64,000 nucleotides of DNA from Mixta calida (GCF_002953215.1 NZ_CP026378.1:558001-622000); one strand, 5' to 3'. Shown: positions 20,972-31,418, counted from the stretch's first letter. Translations and numbers: made by a program. Notes: generated by a model from the letters alone, not told the origin.

Positions 20972-22027
20972 TCAGTTCAGGGTGGCGGGCAACCGGCATT
21001 GCGCATCCAGACCGGAACGATCGCGGCGATTGCTGAGCTGCAGCTTGCCGCCGTGCAGCTGTAAAATGCGCAGCACAATATTTAATCCCAGCCCGCTGCC
21101 GCCGTAGCGACGATCGCGACGATGAAACGCCTGCGTCAGCTCGCTCGCGGTCTCTTCATCAATGCCACCGCCCTCGTCCAGCACGCGCAGCAGGCTGCCT
21201 TCCTGTTCGATCTGGAGCTGTAGCGTGATTGCAGAGGCTTCCGGGCTGTAACGCGACGCATTCTCCAGCAAATTACGCAGCATCAGGCGCAGCAACACGG
21301 CATCGCCCTGCACCCGACCATCCTCTTGCGGCCAGACCAGACGCTGTTGGCGCTGCTTCATCATCTCTTCTATTTCGTCCTGTAACGGAGCGAAAATATC
21401 CTGCTGCCAGCTCAGCGTTTGATAATGCCCGCTGGCCAACGCCTGTCCGGCGCGCGACAGCATCAGCAGTTGCTCAATGACATGCATCAGCTGGTCGACG
21501 CGCGCCACCAGCATCGGCGCCTGCTTAATTTCCTGTTGCGCCAGCAGTTCCAGATGCAGTCGCAGGCCCGCCAGCGGCGTGCGCAGTTCATGCGCCGCAT
21601 CGGCGGTGAATAATCTTTCCTGTTGCAGCGTCTGGTTAAGACGCGCCAGCAGCTGGTTGAGCGCGCGCGTCACCGCCACGATCTCCTCCATATCGGAAAA
21701 GGTCGGCAGGGGAGTGAGGTTATCAGCGGAGCGTTCGGCCAGGCTGGCCTGTAGCGCGTTCAACGGGCGAATGATCCAGCTGATGGCCCAGAAAGAGAGA
21801 ATAAGGGTAAAGCCCACCATCACCAGCGAAGGCAGCAGCAGCGAGGCGATCGCTTCGCGAATTTCGTTTTCGACATGTTGATTGCGCGACTTCGCCGTCA
21901 GCGTTTCGTTGACCAGAAAGCCGATCTGTTCCCGGCTCTCATGCCAGAGCCAGATCGCGCTCATTAGCTGACAGGTCAGCAGGATCAGCGCCAGCATCAT
22001 CAGCAGCCGCCGACGCATGCTGTTCAT
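20972..22027 (-). CDS. pmrB: Two-component sensor histidine kinase PmrB (BasS)
   Basis: 351-aa inner-membrane sensor for Fe3+, Al3+ and mild acid that controls lipid A modification and polymyxin resistance. A short periplasmic loop (about residues 30-65) lies between two helices and carries the iron-binding ExxE motif as EIRE at residues 55-58, as in Salmonella PmrB. HAMP, HisKA with phospho-His146 (AAHELRTP), then an ATPase domain with GSGLGLNIV. The start overlaps pmrA by 4 bases. It is convergent with obgE. Confidence 0.93.
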   Translation of the reverse strand: MNSMRRRLLMMLALILLTCQLMSAIWLWHESREQIGFLVNETLTAKSRNQHVENEIREAIASLLLPSLVMVGFTLILSFWAISWIIRPLNALQASLAERSADNLTPLPTFSDMEEIVAVTRALNQLLARLNQTLQQERLFTADAAHELRTPLAGLRLHLELLAQQEIKQAPMLVARVDQLMHVIEQLLMLSRAGQALASGHYQTLSWQQDIFAPLQDEIEEMMKQRQQRLVWPQEDGRVQGDAVLLRLMLRNLLENASRYSPEASAITLQLQIEQEGSLLRVLDEGGGIDEETASELTQAFHRRDRRYGGSGLGLNIVLRILQLHGGKLQLSNRRDRSGLDAQCRLPATLN

Positions 22028-22686
22028 TGACGTTCTTCCAACCGGTAGCCGACGCCGCGCACCGTTTTAATGCGATCTTTGCCCAGTTTGCGGCGCAGAT
22101 TATGAATATGCACTTCCAGCGTGTTGGAGCCGTTATCATCCTGCCAGCTGTAAAGATCCTGCTGCAGCGTCTCGCGATGCACCGTCTGGCCAATACGCAT
22201 CAGCAGGCGCGTCAGCAGCGCGAACTCTTTCGGCGTTACTTCAATCGGCTGATTTTCGACGGAAACCTGAAGCGAGGCGAGATTCAACGTCAGATCGCCG
22301 TGCTGAATTTGGTTATCGCTGCGCCCCTGATAGCGACGGATCAGCGCGCGCACGCGCGCCTTCAACTCCGCCAGGGCAAATGGCTTAACCAGATAATCGT
22401 CGGCGCCGGCATCCAGTCCGCTGACCCTATCCTCCAGCGCATCACGCGCCGTCAGGATCAGCACAGGCAGATCGATGCCCTGCCGACGCCAGCGCCGCAG
22501 CAACGCCGCGCCGTCCATATCCGGCAGGCCGAGATCGAGAACGATGAGGCTGTATTGCCCGCTGTGCAGCAGCGTCTCCGCCTGCGCGCCTTTAGCGGCA
22601 CAGTCGGTGACATAGCCTTCGCCGCCCAGCGCAAGGGCGACGCCCTCCTGCAACAGCGCATCATCTTCTACGATAAGTATTTTCAT
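22024..22686 (-). CDS. pmrA: Two-component response regulator PmrA (BasR)
   Basis: 220-aa OmpR/PhoB-family regulator. Receiver with phospho-Asp51 (VLDLGLPDMDG) and Lys101-type KPF motif, then a winged-helix domain ending RIKTVRGVGYRLE. It activates lipid A aminoarabinose/phosphoethanolamine genes in related bacteria. It begins only 5 bases after the dacB stop, so dacB-pmrA-pmrB is probably one transcript. Confidence 0.93.
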   Translation of the reverse strand: MKILIVEDDALLQEGVALALGGEGYVTDCAAKGAQAETLLHSGQYSLIVLDLGLPDMDGAALLRRWRRQGIDLPVLILTARDALEDRVSGLDAGADDYLVKPFALAELKARVRALIRRYQGRSDNQIQHGDLTLNLASLQVSVENQPIEVTPKEFALLTRLLMRIGQTVHRETLQQDLYSWQDDNGSNTLEVHIHNLRRKLGKDRIKTVRGVGYRLEERQ

Positions 22687-22691
22687 CAGTC

Positions 22692-24125
22692 TCAGTTATT
22701 TTGATAGAGATCCTTATATAAACGGCTTTCGAAGCGCACCAGCGGTACCCGACGTATTTTCTTATCCTCAGGCGGCACGGCGTAACCGGAGAGGAACTGC
22801 ACGAAAGCGACGCGCTGCCCGCTGGCGGTAGTGATAAAGCCAGCCAGATTATAGACGCCGGAGAGCGAACCGGTTTTCGCGGAGACTTTGCCGTCGACGC
22901 CCGCCTCATGCAGCCCGCCGCGATAACGCAGCGTGCCGTCGTAGCCTGCCAGCGGCAGCATCGAGATAAAGTTTAGCTGCTGATCGTTTTGCGCAATATA
23001 TTGCAACACTTCCATCATGGTCGCCGGGGCGATCAGATCGTGACGCGACAGCCCGGAGCCGTCGACCTGAATGCTGTTGCCCAGATCGATATTCGCCTTT
23101 TGACGCAGAATGCGACGCACGGCGTCGGAGCCTGCGCGCCAGGTGCCCGGCACGTTAAAATAGTGATGACCGATAGTACGGAACACCGTATCGGCAATCA
23201 TATTGTCCGATTTTTTCAGCATGGTTTTCAGCAGGTCGCGCAGCGGCGCGGACTGCGTTTCCGCCAGCACGGCGCCAGGTTCGGTGACGCGCGTCTGGCG
23301 GACAAGATGGCCGGTATAGTCAATACCCGCGTCATGCAGCATCGCTTTCAAAATCGCGCCCGCCCAGGCGGCGCCGTCCTGTATCGAAAAAGCCAGCGGC
23401 AGAGGCTCGCTGCGTTGCGTCATGCAGCCCGTCAGCGTAAAGCGGTTCAGCTCGCCCGGCACCACGTCCAGCTCACAGTAGGGCGCGTCCGGCGAGCCCT
23501 TAGCTAAGGTGCGCACCTGGCTGAACATATTGACGGGATAGTAAGACGCGACGCGGATAAAGGCGTTGTCGTCAGGGCGTTCGGCGCTATAAAGCGAAAC
23601 GGAGAAACAGTTCTTATCGACGATGGCGGCGGCTGGCGGTGCGCTAAAACATTGCGTGATATCATTCCATGGCCAGCCTGGCGCCTTGTCGTGGCTGGCG
23701 AAGACCGAGGTATCGATCACCAGATTGCCCTGAATATGGGTGATGCCCTGTTTGGTCAGCGCCGCCACCATATTGCGCAAATCCTGACGCGACAGCGTCG
23801 GATCGCCGGCGAAGCGTGCGACCAGATCGCCTTTCAGCGTGCCGTCGGCAACTTTGCCCTGGGTTTCCAGCGTGGTGCGAAAGCGAAAGTCAGGGCCCAG
23901 CTCCAGCAGGGCTGCGAGCGCCGTCACTACTTTCATGGTGCTGGCTGGCAAAGCCATTTGTTTACTGTGATAATCGACCAGCGGCGTTGATGAACCCACT
24001 TTTTGTGCCATCAGCGCCAGGTTTGCGCCATCCGGTAAGTATTGTGTGTATTCTTCCACAGGTGCTGCGTGAGCTTGCAGCATAAACGCACAGGTTAGTC
24101 CGGTAACAAGTCGTGAAAATCGCAT
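22692..24125 (-). CDS. dacB: D-alanyl-D-alanine carboxypeptidase/endopeptidase PBP4 (DacB)
   Basis: 477-aa periplasmic class C penicillin-binding protein that trims and cleaves peptide cross-links. Signal peptide ending near QAHAA, catalytic Ser62 and Lys65 in ASTMK, SDN motif in MLKKSDNMIAD and KTG in VSAKTGSLSG. The start at 24125 matches E. coli exactly in length; the frame stays open 60 codons upstream across the greA promoter region without homology. Confidence 0.97.
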   Translation of the reverse strand: MRFSRLVTGLTCAFMLQAHAAPVEEYTQYLPDGANLALMAQKVGSSTPLVDYHSKQMALPASTMKVVTALAALLELGPDFRFRTTLETQGKVADGTLKGDLVARFAGDPTLSRQDLRNMVAALTKQGITHIQGNLVIDTSVFASHDKAPGWPWNDITQCFSAPPAAAIVDKNCFSVSLYSAERPDDNAFIRVASYYPVNMFSQVRTLAKGSPDAPYCELDVVPGELNRFTLTGCMTQRSEPLPLAFSIQDGAAWAGAILKAMLHDAGIDYTGHLVRQTRVTEPGAVLAETQSAPLRDLLKTMLKKSDNMIADTVFRTIGHHYFNVPGTWRAGSDAVRRILRQKANIDLGNSIQVDGSGLSRHDLIAPATMMEVLQYIAQNDQQLNFISMLPLAGYDGTLRYRGGLHEAGVDGKVSAKTGSLSGVYNLAGFITTASGQRVAFVQFLSGYAVPPEDKKIRRVPLVRFESRLYKDLYQNN

Positions 24126-24199
24126 AATCTCGCGGTAACTGACGGGTGAAGCCGTCATACTACGGTGCATCACGGTAGAAAGTAAACGATGACCCACAG

Positions 24200-24227
24200 G
24201 GAACTCTGGGTTAAAATACGTATCAAA
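24200..24227 (+). promoter_or_regulatory. Candidate sigma-E-type promoter of greA
   Basis: GGAACTC (24200-24206) and TCAAA (24223-24227) are 16 bases apart, close to the sigma-E consensus GGAACTT-N16-TCTRA. Transcription would start near 24233. E. coli greA is reported to have overlapping sigma-70 and sigma-E promoters, which supports the reading. Confidence 0.5.
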
Positions 24228-24232
24228 ATGCA

Positions 24233-24279
24233 AACCTGAATCCTGACCTGGAGCTTGCTCCGGGTCAGGTTTCTTTTGT
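24233..24279 (+). ncRNA. GraL-like greA leader RNA with internal terminator
   Basis: Just after the predicted start site an almost perfect hairpin (CCTGACC-T-GGAGC pairing with GCTCC-G-GGTCAGG, 24242-24269) is followed by TTTCTTTTGTTT. It lies about 100 bases ahead of the greA ATG. In E. coli the greA leader likewise ends many transcripts at an internal terminator and yields the short RNA GraL. Position and architecture match; sequence homology was not testable here. Confidence 0.6.
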
Positions 24280-24374
24280 TTGCGAATCAGCCGGTAGCGT
24301 TGCACAACGCGTCTGGCCGACGACCACTGGTCAGGACGACAACAAGCAAACAGGACCGATGACGAGGTATTAAA

Positions 24375-24851
24375 ATGAATCAGATTCCGATGACGTTAAG
24401 GGGCGCAGAGAAGCTGCGTGAAGAACTCGAAGAGCTGAAGACCGTCAGACGCCCCCGTATTATTGCCTCCATTGCGGAAGCGCGTGAACATGGCGATCTG
24501 AAAGAGAATGCCGAGTATCATGCCGCACGCGAAGAGCAGGGCTTTTGTGAAGGGCGTATTCAGGAGATCGAGGCCAAGCTGTCTAACGCGCAGGTTATCG
24601 ACGTAACGAAAATGCCAAACAATGGCCGCGTGATTTTCGGCGCGACAGTTTCCGTTCTGAATCTTGATACTGACGAAGAGTCGACCTGGCGTATCGTCGG
24701 CGACGATGAGGCAGACTATAAGCAGAATTTAATTTCCGTGAACTCGCCGATGGCGCGCGGACTGATCGGTAAAGAGGCGGACGACGTGGTGGTGATCAAA
24801 ACGCCAGGCGGCGACGTCGAGTATGAAATTCTGAAAGTAGAATATCTTTAA
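24375..24851 (+). CDS. greA: Transcript cleavage factor GreA
   Basis: 158-aa factor that inserts into the RNA polymerase secondary channel and stimulates cleavage of backtracked RNA. N-terminal coiled coil carrying the acidic tip in [10 protein letters not shown] (about residues 40-50), C-terminal FKBP-like domain. GAGG is 7 bases ahead of the start. It is divergent from dacB. Confidence 0.98.
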   Translation: MNQIPMTLRGAEKLREELEELKTVRRPRIIASIAEAREHGDLKENAEYHAAREEQGFCEGRIQEIEAKLSNAQVIDVTKMPNNGRVIFGATVSVLNLDTDEESTWRIVGDDEADYKQNLISVNSPMARGLIGKEADDVVVIKTPGGDVEYEILKVEYL

Positions 24852-24896
24852 TCACTGCAACGCAGCTTTAAAGCGTCGCATGATTGTAAAGAAAGG

Positions 24897-24920
24897 AAAA
24901 AGGCCGCATCGCGGCCTTTT
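24897..24920. terminator. Bidirectional terminator between greA and yhbY
   Basis: AAAAGGCCGC/GCGGCCTTTT stem with a 4-base loop and A/T tracts on both sides, serving two convergent genes. Confidence 0.85.
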
Positions 24921-24973
24921 ATCCAGTGCAGGAGCGTGGCAATTTCTTCCGGCTGAGTCATCAGCGAACGCGA

Positions 24974-25267
24974 TTAACGCGGCAGGGAGATTTTACGTTC
25001 TTCTGTCGGGCGGTACAGCACCAGCGTCTTGCCGATAACCTGCACGTTACAGGCTCCCGTTTCGCGAACAATGGCTTCCACCACCAGGTTTTTCGTTTCC
25101 CGATCTTCGGTAGCGATCTTCACCTTAATCAGTTCGTGATGCGTAAGCGCCTGATCGATCTCGGCCAGCACGCCTTCGGTAAGGCCGTTGTTGCCCAGCA
25201 TAACGACAGGTTTCAGCGGGTGCGCCAGACCTTTCAGGTGCTGTTTTTGTTTGGTACTCAGATTCAT
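24974..25267 (-). CDS. yhbY: Ribosome assembly RNA-binding protein YhbY
   Basis: 97-aa CRS1/YhbY (CRM) domain protein associated with pre-50S particles. The family GxxG-type loop appears in VVMLGNNGLTEGVL, and the C-terminal half keeps ATEDRETKNL and QVIGKTLVLYRP. It is divergent from rlmE by 125 bases. Confidence 0.95.
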   Translation of the reverse strand: MNLSTKQKQHLKGLAHPLKPVVMLGNNGLTEGVLAEIDQALTHHELIKVKIATEDRETKNLVVEAIVRETGACNVQVIGKTLVLYRPTEERKISLPR

Positions 25268-25392
25268 CGTATATTTTTACTTACATTGGGATTGAAAACG
25301 GTACATTCTACCGCCATCTCTGGTATATCACCAAACGCGACAGCCGTCAGTTTGGTTATTTATCGCTACGATGAAGAATAGTTGGAAAAAGT

Positions 25393-26022
25393 ATGACAGG
25401 TAAAAAGCGTTCAGCCAGTTCCAGCCGCTGGCTTCAGGAACACTTTAGCGATAAATATGTGCAACAGGCACAGAAAAAAGGGTTGCGTTCGCGCGCCTGG
25501 TTTAAACTTGATGAAATACAGCAGGGCGATAAGCTGTTTAAGCCCGGCATGACGGTAGTTGATCTCGGCGCCGCCCCCGGCGGATGGTCACAGTATGTCG
25601 CAACCCAAATCGGTTCGAAAGGGCGTATCATTGCCTGTGACATTCTGCCTATGGATCCTATCGTTGGTGTCGATTTCCTTCAGGGCGATTTTCGTGAAGA
25701 ATCGGTAGTGAAGGCGCTGCTGGAACGCGTCGGCGAAGAGAAAGTTCAGGTTGTCATGTCCGATATGGCGCCCAACATGAGCGGCACCCCCGCTGTGGAT
25801 ATTCCCCGGTCGATGTATCTGGTTGAGCTGGCGCTGGAAATGTGTCGCGATATTCTGGCACCCGGTGGCAGCTTTGTAGTGAAAGTATTTCAGGGAGATG
25901 GCTTCGATGAATACCTGCGGGAAATTCGCTCCCTGTTTACGAAAGTGAAAATTCGTAAGCCGGACGCTTCGCGGTCACGTTCACGCGAAGTGTACATTGT
26001 AGCGACAGGGCGCAAACTATAG
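25393..26022 (+). CDS. rlmE: 23S rRNA 2'-O-ribose U2552 methyltransferase RlmE
   Basis: 209-aa SAM-dependent methyltransferase (FtsJ/RrmJ) acting on the 23S A-loop late in 50S assembly. SAM-binding motif [11 protein letters not shown], catalytic Asp in [10 protein letters not shown] and Lys in [10 protein letters not shown]. It lies 46 bases upstream of ftsH, the conserved heat-shock pair. Confidence 0.98.
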   Translation: MTGKKRSASSSRWLQEHFSDKYVQQAQKKGLRSRAWFKLDEIQQGDKLFKPGMTVVDLGAAPGGWSQYVATQIGSKGRIIACDILPMDPIVGVDFLQGDFREESVVKALLERVGEEKVQVVMSDMAPNMSGTPAVDIPRSMYLVELALEMCRDILAPGGSFVVKVFQGDGFDEYLREIRSLFTKVKIRKPDASRSRSREVYIVATGRKL

Positions 26023-26068
26023 TACCCTACGCTGTCTGTTAACACAGTTGTAATATGAGGTTAATCCC

Positions 26069-28012
26069 TTGAGTGACATGGCGAAAAACCTGATTCTCTG
26101 GTTAGTCATCGCGGTCGTGCTGATGTCTGTCTTCCAGAGCTTTGGGCCCAGCGAGTCGAATGGCCGTAGGGTTGATTATTCAACCTTCCTGTCGGAAGTG
26201 AACCAGGATCAGGTCCGCGAGGCACGTATTAACGGGCGTGAAATCAACGTTACCAAAAAAGACAGTAATCGATACACGACCTACATTCCCGTCAACGATC
26301 CCAAGTTGCTCGATAACCTGTTGACTAAAAATGTAAAAGTTGTCGGTGAACCGCCGGAAGAGCCGAGCCTGCTGGCTTCTATCTTCATCTCCTGGTTCCC
26401 GATGCTGCTGCTGATTGGCGTCTGGATCTTCTTTATGCGTCAAATGCAGGGCGGCGGCGGCAAAGGCGCGATGTCCTTTGGCAAAAGCAAAGCCCGCATG
26501 CTGACGGAAGATCAGATTAAAACCACTTTCGCCGACGTCGCAGGCTGTGACGAAGCGAAAGAGGAAGTCGGCGAGCTGGTGGAATACCTGCGCGAGCCGA
26601 GCCGCTTCCAGAAACTGGGCGGTAAAATTCCGAAAGGCGTTCTGATGGTGGGCCCGCCGGGTACGGGTAAGACGCTGCTGGCGAAAGCGATCGCCGGCGA
26701 AGCGAAAGTGCCGTTTTTCACCATTTCCGGCTCCGACTTCGTGGAAATGTTCGTCGGCGTGGGTGCGTCACGCGTACGCGATATGTTCGAGCAGGCGAAA
26801 AAAGCTGCTCCCTGCATCATCTTCATCGATGAGATCGACGCCGTTGGCCGTCAACGCGGCGCTGGCTTGGGCGGCGGTCACGATGAGCGTGAGCAGACCC
26901 TGAACCAGATGCTGGTCGAGATGGATGGTTTTGAAGGCAATGAAGGCATCATCGTTATCGCCGCGACCAACCGTCCCGACGTGCTTGACCCGGCGCTGCT
27001 GCGTCCAGGCCGTTTCGACCGTCAGGTCGTTGTTGGTCTGCCGGACGTGCGCGGCCGTGAGCAAATTCTGAAAGTCCATATGCGTCGCGTGCCGCTGGCT
27101 ACCGACATTGACGCGGCAATTATCGCGCGCGGCACCCCTGGCTTCTCCGGCGCCGACCTGGCTAACCTGGTCAACGAAGCGGCGCTGTTTGCCGCACGTG
27201 GCAACAAGCGCGTTGTATCGATGGTAGAATTCGAGAAAGCGAAAGATAAAATTATGATGGGTGCGGAACGTCGCTCCATGGTAATGACGGAAGCGCAGAA
27301 AGAGTCTACCGCCTACCACGAAGCGGGCCATGCCATTATCGGTCGCCTGGTGCCGGAACACGATCCGGTGCACAAAGTAACGATTATCCCGCGCGGCCGC
27401 GCGTTGGGCGTGACCTTCTTCCTGCCGGAAGGCGATGCGATCAGCGCCAGCCGTCAGAAGCTGGAAAGCCAGATTTCTACGCTGTACGGCGGTCGTCTGG
27501 CGGAAGAGATCATCTACGGACCGGAGCATGTTTCCACCGGCGCCTCCAACGACATTAAAGTTGCCACCAATCTGGCGCGTAACATGGTGACGCAGTGGGG
27601 CTTCTCGGAAAAACTGGGTCCGTTGCTCTATGCGGAAGAAGAGGGTGAAGTGTTCCTCGGCCGCTCAGTAGCGAAAGCCAAGCATATGTCTGACGAAACC
27701 GCGCGCCTGATCGATCAGGAAGTGAAGCAGCTGATTGATACCAACTATCAGCGCGCTCGTCGTATCCTGAACGAAAATATGGATATCCTGCACGCGATGA
27801 AAGACGCGCTGATGAAGTATGAAACCATCGACGCGCCGCAAATCGACGACCTTATGGCGCGCCGTGAAGTGCGTCCGCCGGCAGGCTGGGAAGATCCAGG
27901 CACCGGTTCCGGCAGCTCGGATAACAACGGTTCGCCGAAGGCGCCGCGTCCGGTTGATGAGCCGCGCACGCCGAATCCAGGCAATACCATGTCTGAGCAG
28001 TTTAATAAATAA
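26069..28012 (+). CDS. ftsH: ATP-dependent zinc metalloprotease FtsH
   Basis: 647-aa inner-membrane AAA+ protease that degrades LpxC, sigma-32, SecY and other substrates. Two N-terminal membrane helices, Walker A GPPGTGKT, second-region-of-homology [20 protein letters not shown], and zinc site HEAGH at about residues 417-421. The start is taken as TTG at 26069, because GAGG is 8 bases upstream; the ATG at 26078 would be 17 bases from it. The tail is Gly/Ser/Asn/Pro-rich. Confidence 0.97.
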   Translation: MSDMAKNLILWLVIAVVLMSVFQSFGPSESNGRRVDYSTFLSEVNQDQVREARINGREINVTKKDSNRYTTYIPVNDPKLLDNLLTKNVKVVGEPPEEPSLLASIFISWFPMLLLIGVWIFFMRQMQGGGGKGAMSFGKSKARMLTEDQIKTTFADVAGCDEAKEEVGELVEYLREPSRFQKLGGKIPKGVLMVGPPGTGKTLLAKAIAGEAKVPFFTISGSDFVEMFVGVGASRVRDMFEQAKKAAPCIIFIDEIDAVGRQRGAGLGGGHDEREQTLNQMLVEMDGFEGNEGIIVIAATNRPDVLDPALLRPGRFDRQVVVGLPDVRGREQILKVHMRRVPLATDIDAAIIARGTPGFSGADLANLVNEAALFAARGNKRVVSMVEFEKAKDKIMMGAERRSMVMTEAQKESTAYHEAGHAIIGRLVPEHDPVHKVTIIPRGRALGVTFFLPEGDAISASRQKLESQISTLYGGRLAEEIIYGPEHVSTGASNDIKVATNLARNMVTQWGFSEKLGPLLYAEEEGEVFLGRSVAKAKHMSDETARLIDQEVKQLIDTNYQRARRILNENMDILHAMKDALMKYETIDAPQIDDLMARREVRPPAGWEDPGTGSGSSDNNGSPKAPRPVDEPRTPNPGNTMSEQFNK

Positions 28013-28030
28013 CTGTAAAAGACATCTGAA

Positions 28031-28056
28031 AACCCCGGCTGGTCCGGGGTTTTTTA
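28031..28056 (+). terminator. Intrinsic terminator of ftsH
   Basis: AACCCCGG/CCGGGGTT stem (28031-28038, 28044-28051) followed by T-run. Confidence 0.88.
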
Positions 28057-28095
28057 CATCCAGAATATGACCAAACGCAGAAAGGAAAGTTAAAG

Positions 28096-28929
28096 ATGAA
28101 GCTGTACGCTCGGGATTCCCACCTGGATTTGTCACATCCCCATGTCATGGGCATTCTTAACGTCACACCTGACTCTTTTTCCGACGGCGGCCAGCACAAT
28201 ACGCTGGTTGCGGCGCTGACCCATGCTAATGAGATGATTAACGCCGGTGCGACCATTATCGATATCGGCGGTGAATCTACCCGGCCCGGCGCAGAGGAAG
28301 TCAGTACTGAGCAGGAACTGGAGCGCGTTATTCCCGTCGTGGAGGCAATCGCGCAACGCTTCGAAGTGTGGATTTCCGTCGATACGTCAAAACCTGAAGT
28401 CATAAGGGAATCAGCGCGAGTAGGCGCTCACATCATTAACGATATCCGCTCGCTTCAGCTTCCCGGCGCATTGGAGGCGGCGGCGGAAACTGGCTTGCCG
28501 GTTTGTCTGATGCATATGCAGGGCGAACCGGCCAGCATGCAGACGGCACCGCACTATGACAATTTGCTGCAGGAGATCGATGAGTTTTTCGCCCGGCAAA
28601 TCGCCCGCTGTGAAGCTGCCGGGATTAAAAAATCGCAGCTGCTACTCGACCCAGGCTTCGGATTCGGTAAGAATCTCAGCCACAACTATCAATTACTGGC
28701 GCATCTGGCCGACTTTCACCATTTTGGTCTGCCGCTGCTGGTTGGTATGTCGCGCAAATCGATGATTGGACAACTGCTGAATGTAGGGCCTTCTCAACGT
28801 CTGACCGGCAGCCTGGCTTGTGCAGTGATTGCAGCTATGCAGGGTGCGCAGATTATCCGCGTACACGACGTTAAAGAGACCGTAGAGGCGATGCGCGTCG
28901 TCGAAGCGACACGTTCAGCGAAGGAATAA
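28096..28929 (+). CDS. folP: Dihydropteroate synthase FolP
   Basis: 277-aa TIM-barrel enzyme joining p-aminobenzoate to dihydropterin pyrophosphate in folate synthesis; the target of sulfonamides. Pterin-site motifs [14 protein letters not shown] and [11 protein letters not shown] near the N terminus, and [11 protein letters not shown] later. AAAGGA precedes the start; glmM begins 4 bases after the stop. Confidence 0.97.
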   Translation: MKLYARDSHLDLSHPHVMGILNVTPDSFSDGGQHNTLVAALTHANEMINAGATIIDIGGESTRPGAEEVSTEQELERVIPVVEAIAQRFEVWISVDTSKPEVIRESARVGAHIINDIRSLQLPGALEAAAETGLPVCLMHMQGEPASMQTAPHYDNLLQEIDEFFARQIARCEAAGIKKSQLLLDPGFGFGKNLSHNYQLLAHLADFHHFGLPLLVGMSRKSMIGQLLNVGPSQRLTGSLACAVIAAMQGAQIIRVHDVKETVEAMRVVEATRSAKE

Positions 28930-28933
28930 ACGC

Positions 28934-30268
28934 ATGAGTAACCGTAAATATTTTGGCACCGACGGCATTCGTGGCAAAGTAGGCGAAATGCCTATCACGC
29001 CTGATTTTGTACTTAAGCTTGGCTGGGCGGCAGGTAAGGTGCTGGCGCGCCACGGCTCTAAAAAAATCATTATCGGCAAAGATACCCGCATTTCCGGCTA
29101 TATGCTGGAATCGGCGCTGGAAGCGGGTCTGGCCGCCGCCGGGCTTTCCGCCTCCTTTACCGGCCCGATGCCTACGCCAGCTGTTGCCTATCTGACGCGC
29201 ACTTTTCGCGCAGAGGCAGGCATCGTTATTTCTGCATCGCATAACCCGTTTGAAGATAACGGCATTAAATTCTTCTCCTCTGAAGGGACCAAGCTGCCGG
29301 ATGACGTGGAAGAGGCGATTGAACAGGAAATGGAAAAGCCGCTGACCTGCGTGGAATCGGCGGAACTGGGCCGCGCCAGCCGTATCGTCGATGCCGCAGG
29401 CCGCTATATTGAATTCTGTAAAGGCACCTTTCCCAGCGAGCTGAACCTTAACGGCCTGAAGATCGTTGTCGACTGCGCGAATGGCGCTACTTATCACATC
29501 GCGCCGAACGTTATGCGCGAGCTGGGCGCGAAAGTCATCACTATCGGCGTGCAGCCGGACGGCATGAATATCAACAAAGAGTGCGGCGCTACCGACGTGC
29601 GCGCCTTACAGCAACGCGTGCTGGAAGAGAAGGCTGACGTCGGCCTCGCTTTCGACGGCGACGGCGATCGCGTGATGATGGTCGACCATCTCGGCAACAA
29701 GGTCGACGGCGATCAGATTCTCTATATCATCGCACGCGAAGGTCTGCGTCAGGGGCAACTGCGCGGCGGCGTCGTGGGCACGCTGATGAGCAATATGGGT
29801 CTCGAACTGGCGTTAAAACAGCTCGGCATTCCATTCGCGCGCGCGAAAGTCGGCGACCGTTACGTACTGGAAAAATTGCAGGAAAAGGGTTGGCGTCTGG
29901 GGGCAGAAAACTCCGGTCACGTTATCCTGCTAGATAAAACTACCACCGGCGACGGCATTGTGGCTGGTTTGCAAGTACTTACCGCTATGGCGCGTAACCA
30001 TATGACGCTGCACGATCTTTGCAGCGGCATGAAGCTGCTGCCGCAGATTCTGGTAAACGTCCGCTTCAGCGGGGCTACCGATCCGCTGGAAAACGCCGAA
30101 GTAAAAGCGGTGACCGCCGAGGTGGAAAAAACGCTGGCGGGACGCGGACGCGTGCTGCTGCGCAAGTCGGGCACCGAGCCGCTGATCCGCGTCATGGTGG
30201 AAGGCGAGGATGAGGCGCAGGTTACCGCGCTGGCGCACCGTATTGCCGATGCGGTAAAAGCGGTATAA
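28934..30268 (+). CDS. glmM: Phosphoglucosamine mutase GlmM
   Basis: 444-aa alpha-D-phosphohexomutase interconverting GlcN-6-P and GlcN-1-P ahead of UDP-GlcNAc, the substrate of MurA. Phosphoserine Ser102 in [13 protein letters not shown], metal loop FDGDGDR and phosphate-binding [12 protein letters not shown]. It is translationally close to folP. Confidence 0.98.
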   Translation: MSNRKYFGTDGIRGKVGEMPITPDFVLKLGWAAGKVLARHGSKKIIIGKDTRISGYMLESALEAGLAAAGLSASFTGPMPTPAVAYLTRTFRAEAGIVISASHNPFEDNGIKFFSSEGTKLPDDVEEAIEQEMEKPLTCVESAELGRASRIVDAAGRYIEFCKGTFPSELNLNGLKIVVDCANGATYHIAPNVMRELGAKVITIGVQPDGMNINKECGATDVRALQQRVLEEKADVGLAFDGDGDRVMMVDHLGNKVDGDQILYIIAREGLRQGQLRGGVVGTLMSNMGLELALKQLGIPFARAKVGDRYVLEKLQEKGWRLGAENSGHVILLDKTTTGDGIVAGLQVLTAMARNHMTLHDLCSGMKLLPQILVNVRFSGATDPLENAEVKAVTAEVEKTLAGRGRVLLRKSGTEPLIRVMVEGEDEAQVTALAHRIADAVKAV

Positions 30269-30598
30269 TTTTCATTGAAGACGGCCTGAAGCGTTTTATC
30301 GACGTGCGCCGCACGGCTGCATTTTATGGCGGCGCGCGCGTTAAGCTGTCTGAAAACTGTAAAGATAACGGGTGGCGCAATAGCGGTCACTCACTAACGG
30401 AACCAGTTGTTTCGGCGTAAAAAAACAGCGCTTTGCCGCTTTTTTCTGCAATCGACGCGCGTGTTTAAAAATGCGCTTGCAGATGCCGACACCTTTGGTT
30501 AGTATTCACACCCGCTTCTGATGGGAGATGACAATCATTCCCCGTTATTGGTTTGAAGCTTTTGATGTGCGGTGACCGCGCAAGGAAACAGGTTGATT
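30269..30598. other. Non-coding gap between glmM and secG
   Basis: Contains a weak hairpin with flanking A and T tracts near 30420-30446 that may end glmM transcripts, and the secG promoter at 30477-30505. No gene is visible. Confidence 0.5.
30477..30505 (+). promoter_or_regulatory. secG promoter
   Basis: TTGCAG (30477-30482) and TAGTAT (30500-30505) with a 17-base spacer, about 95 bases ahead of the secG ATG. Confidence 0.65.
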
Positions 30599-30931
30599 AT
30601 GTACGAAGCTCTGTTAGTCGTTTTTCTGTTAGTGGCAATTGGCCTTGTGGGTCTGATCATGCTGCAACAGGGTAAAGGCGCTGATATGGGAGCCTCTTTT
30701 GGTGCAGGCGCTTCCGCGACGCTGTTTGGATCTGCTGGTTCTGGTAACTTCATGACCCGTATGACCGCAGTGCTGGCGACCCTGTTCTTCATTATCAGCC
30801 TGATTCTGGGTAACCTGAACAGCAACAAGACAGCCAAAGGCAGCGAGTGGGAAAATCTGACTCAGCCGGCACAGTCTCAACAGACTGCTCCAGCTAAACC
30901 GGCAGCGCCGGGCAGTGATATCCCGCAGTAA
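30599..30931 (+). CDS. secG: Preprotein translocase subunit SecG
   Basis: 110-aa inner-membrane subunit of SecYEG that assists SecA-driven translocation. Two hydrophobic segments (about residues 2-20 and 50-72) flank the conserved GKGADMGASFGAGAS loop. The tail is Gln/Pro/Ala-rich. The ATG at 30599 follows AAGGAAACAGG. tRNA-Leu lies 54 bases downstream, probably in the same transcript. Confidence 0.96.
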   Translation: MYEALLVVFLLVAIGLVGLIMLQQGKGADMGASFGAGASATLFGSAGSGNFMTRMTAVLATLFFIISLILGNLNSNKTAKGSEWENLTQPAQSQQTAPAKPAAPGSDIPQ

Positions 30932-30985
30932 GCAGTAAGTTTCAAGCTTTCGACGTGACTCAGGATAGGGTCGCAGTCTTAAAGT

Positions 30986-31072
30986 GCCGAGGTGGTGGAA
31001 TTGGTAGACACGCTACCTTGAGGTGGTAGTGCCCGATTGGGCTTACGGGTTCAAGTCCCGTCCTCGGTACCA
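30986..31072 (+). tRNA. leuU: tRNA-Leu (GAG anticodon)
   Basis: 87-nt class II tRNA with GCCGAGG/CCTCGGT acceptor arms, an anticodon loop reading TTGAGGT (anticodon GAG), an extra arm GTGCCCGATTGGGCTT, a GGTTCAAGTCC T-arm and an encoded CCA. It is nearly identical to E. coli leuU, also next to secG. Confidence 0.97.
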
Positions 31073-31131
31073 AATCTCAGTTTTACTTGCATTTTGTGCA
31101 TGTTCGGCGTAATATTCGCCACGTTTTCGGA

Positions 31132-31208
<77 letters not shown>

Positions 31209-31336
31209 CTTTCCCTTAGAGTTATTTTTCAAATATACTGTATGCATCTTCGGACGCATCTTCAGCTAATTTTGAAAAAAATTCTTTGGATGGTGTGCCG
31301 AGCCGCAGCTGCGGCATACAGGGTCCAGTCGCATTA

Positions 31337-31360
31337 AGCCCCGAATTTTCGGGGTTTTTT
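31337..31360 (+). terminator. Intrinsic terminator between metY and rimP
   Basis: CCCCGAA/TTCGGGG stem (31339-31345, 31348-31354) with a T-run; probably leaky, since rimP-nusA-infB in E. coli is read from the metY promoter. Confidence 0.75.
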
Positions 31361-31418
31361 GTTATCAGGAATCGCAACACTGGGCTATATGCCCTTTTTT
31401 TATGTCTTGGGGGTGGGC

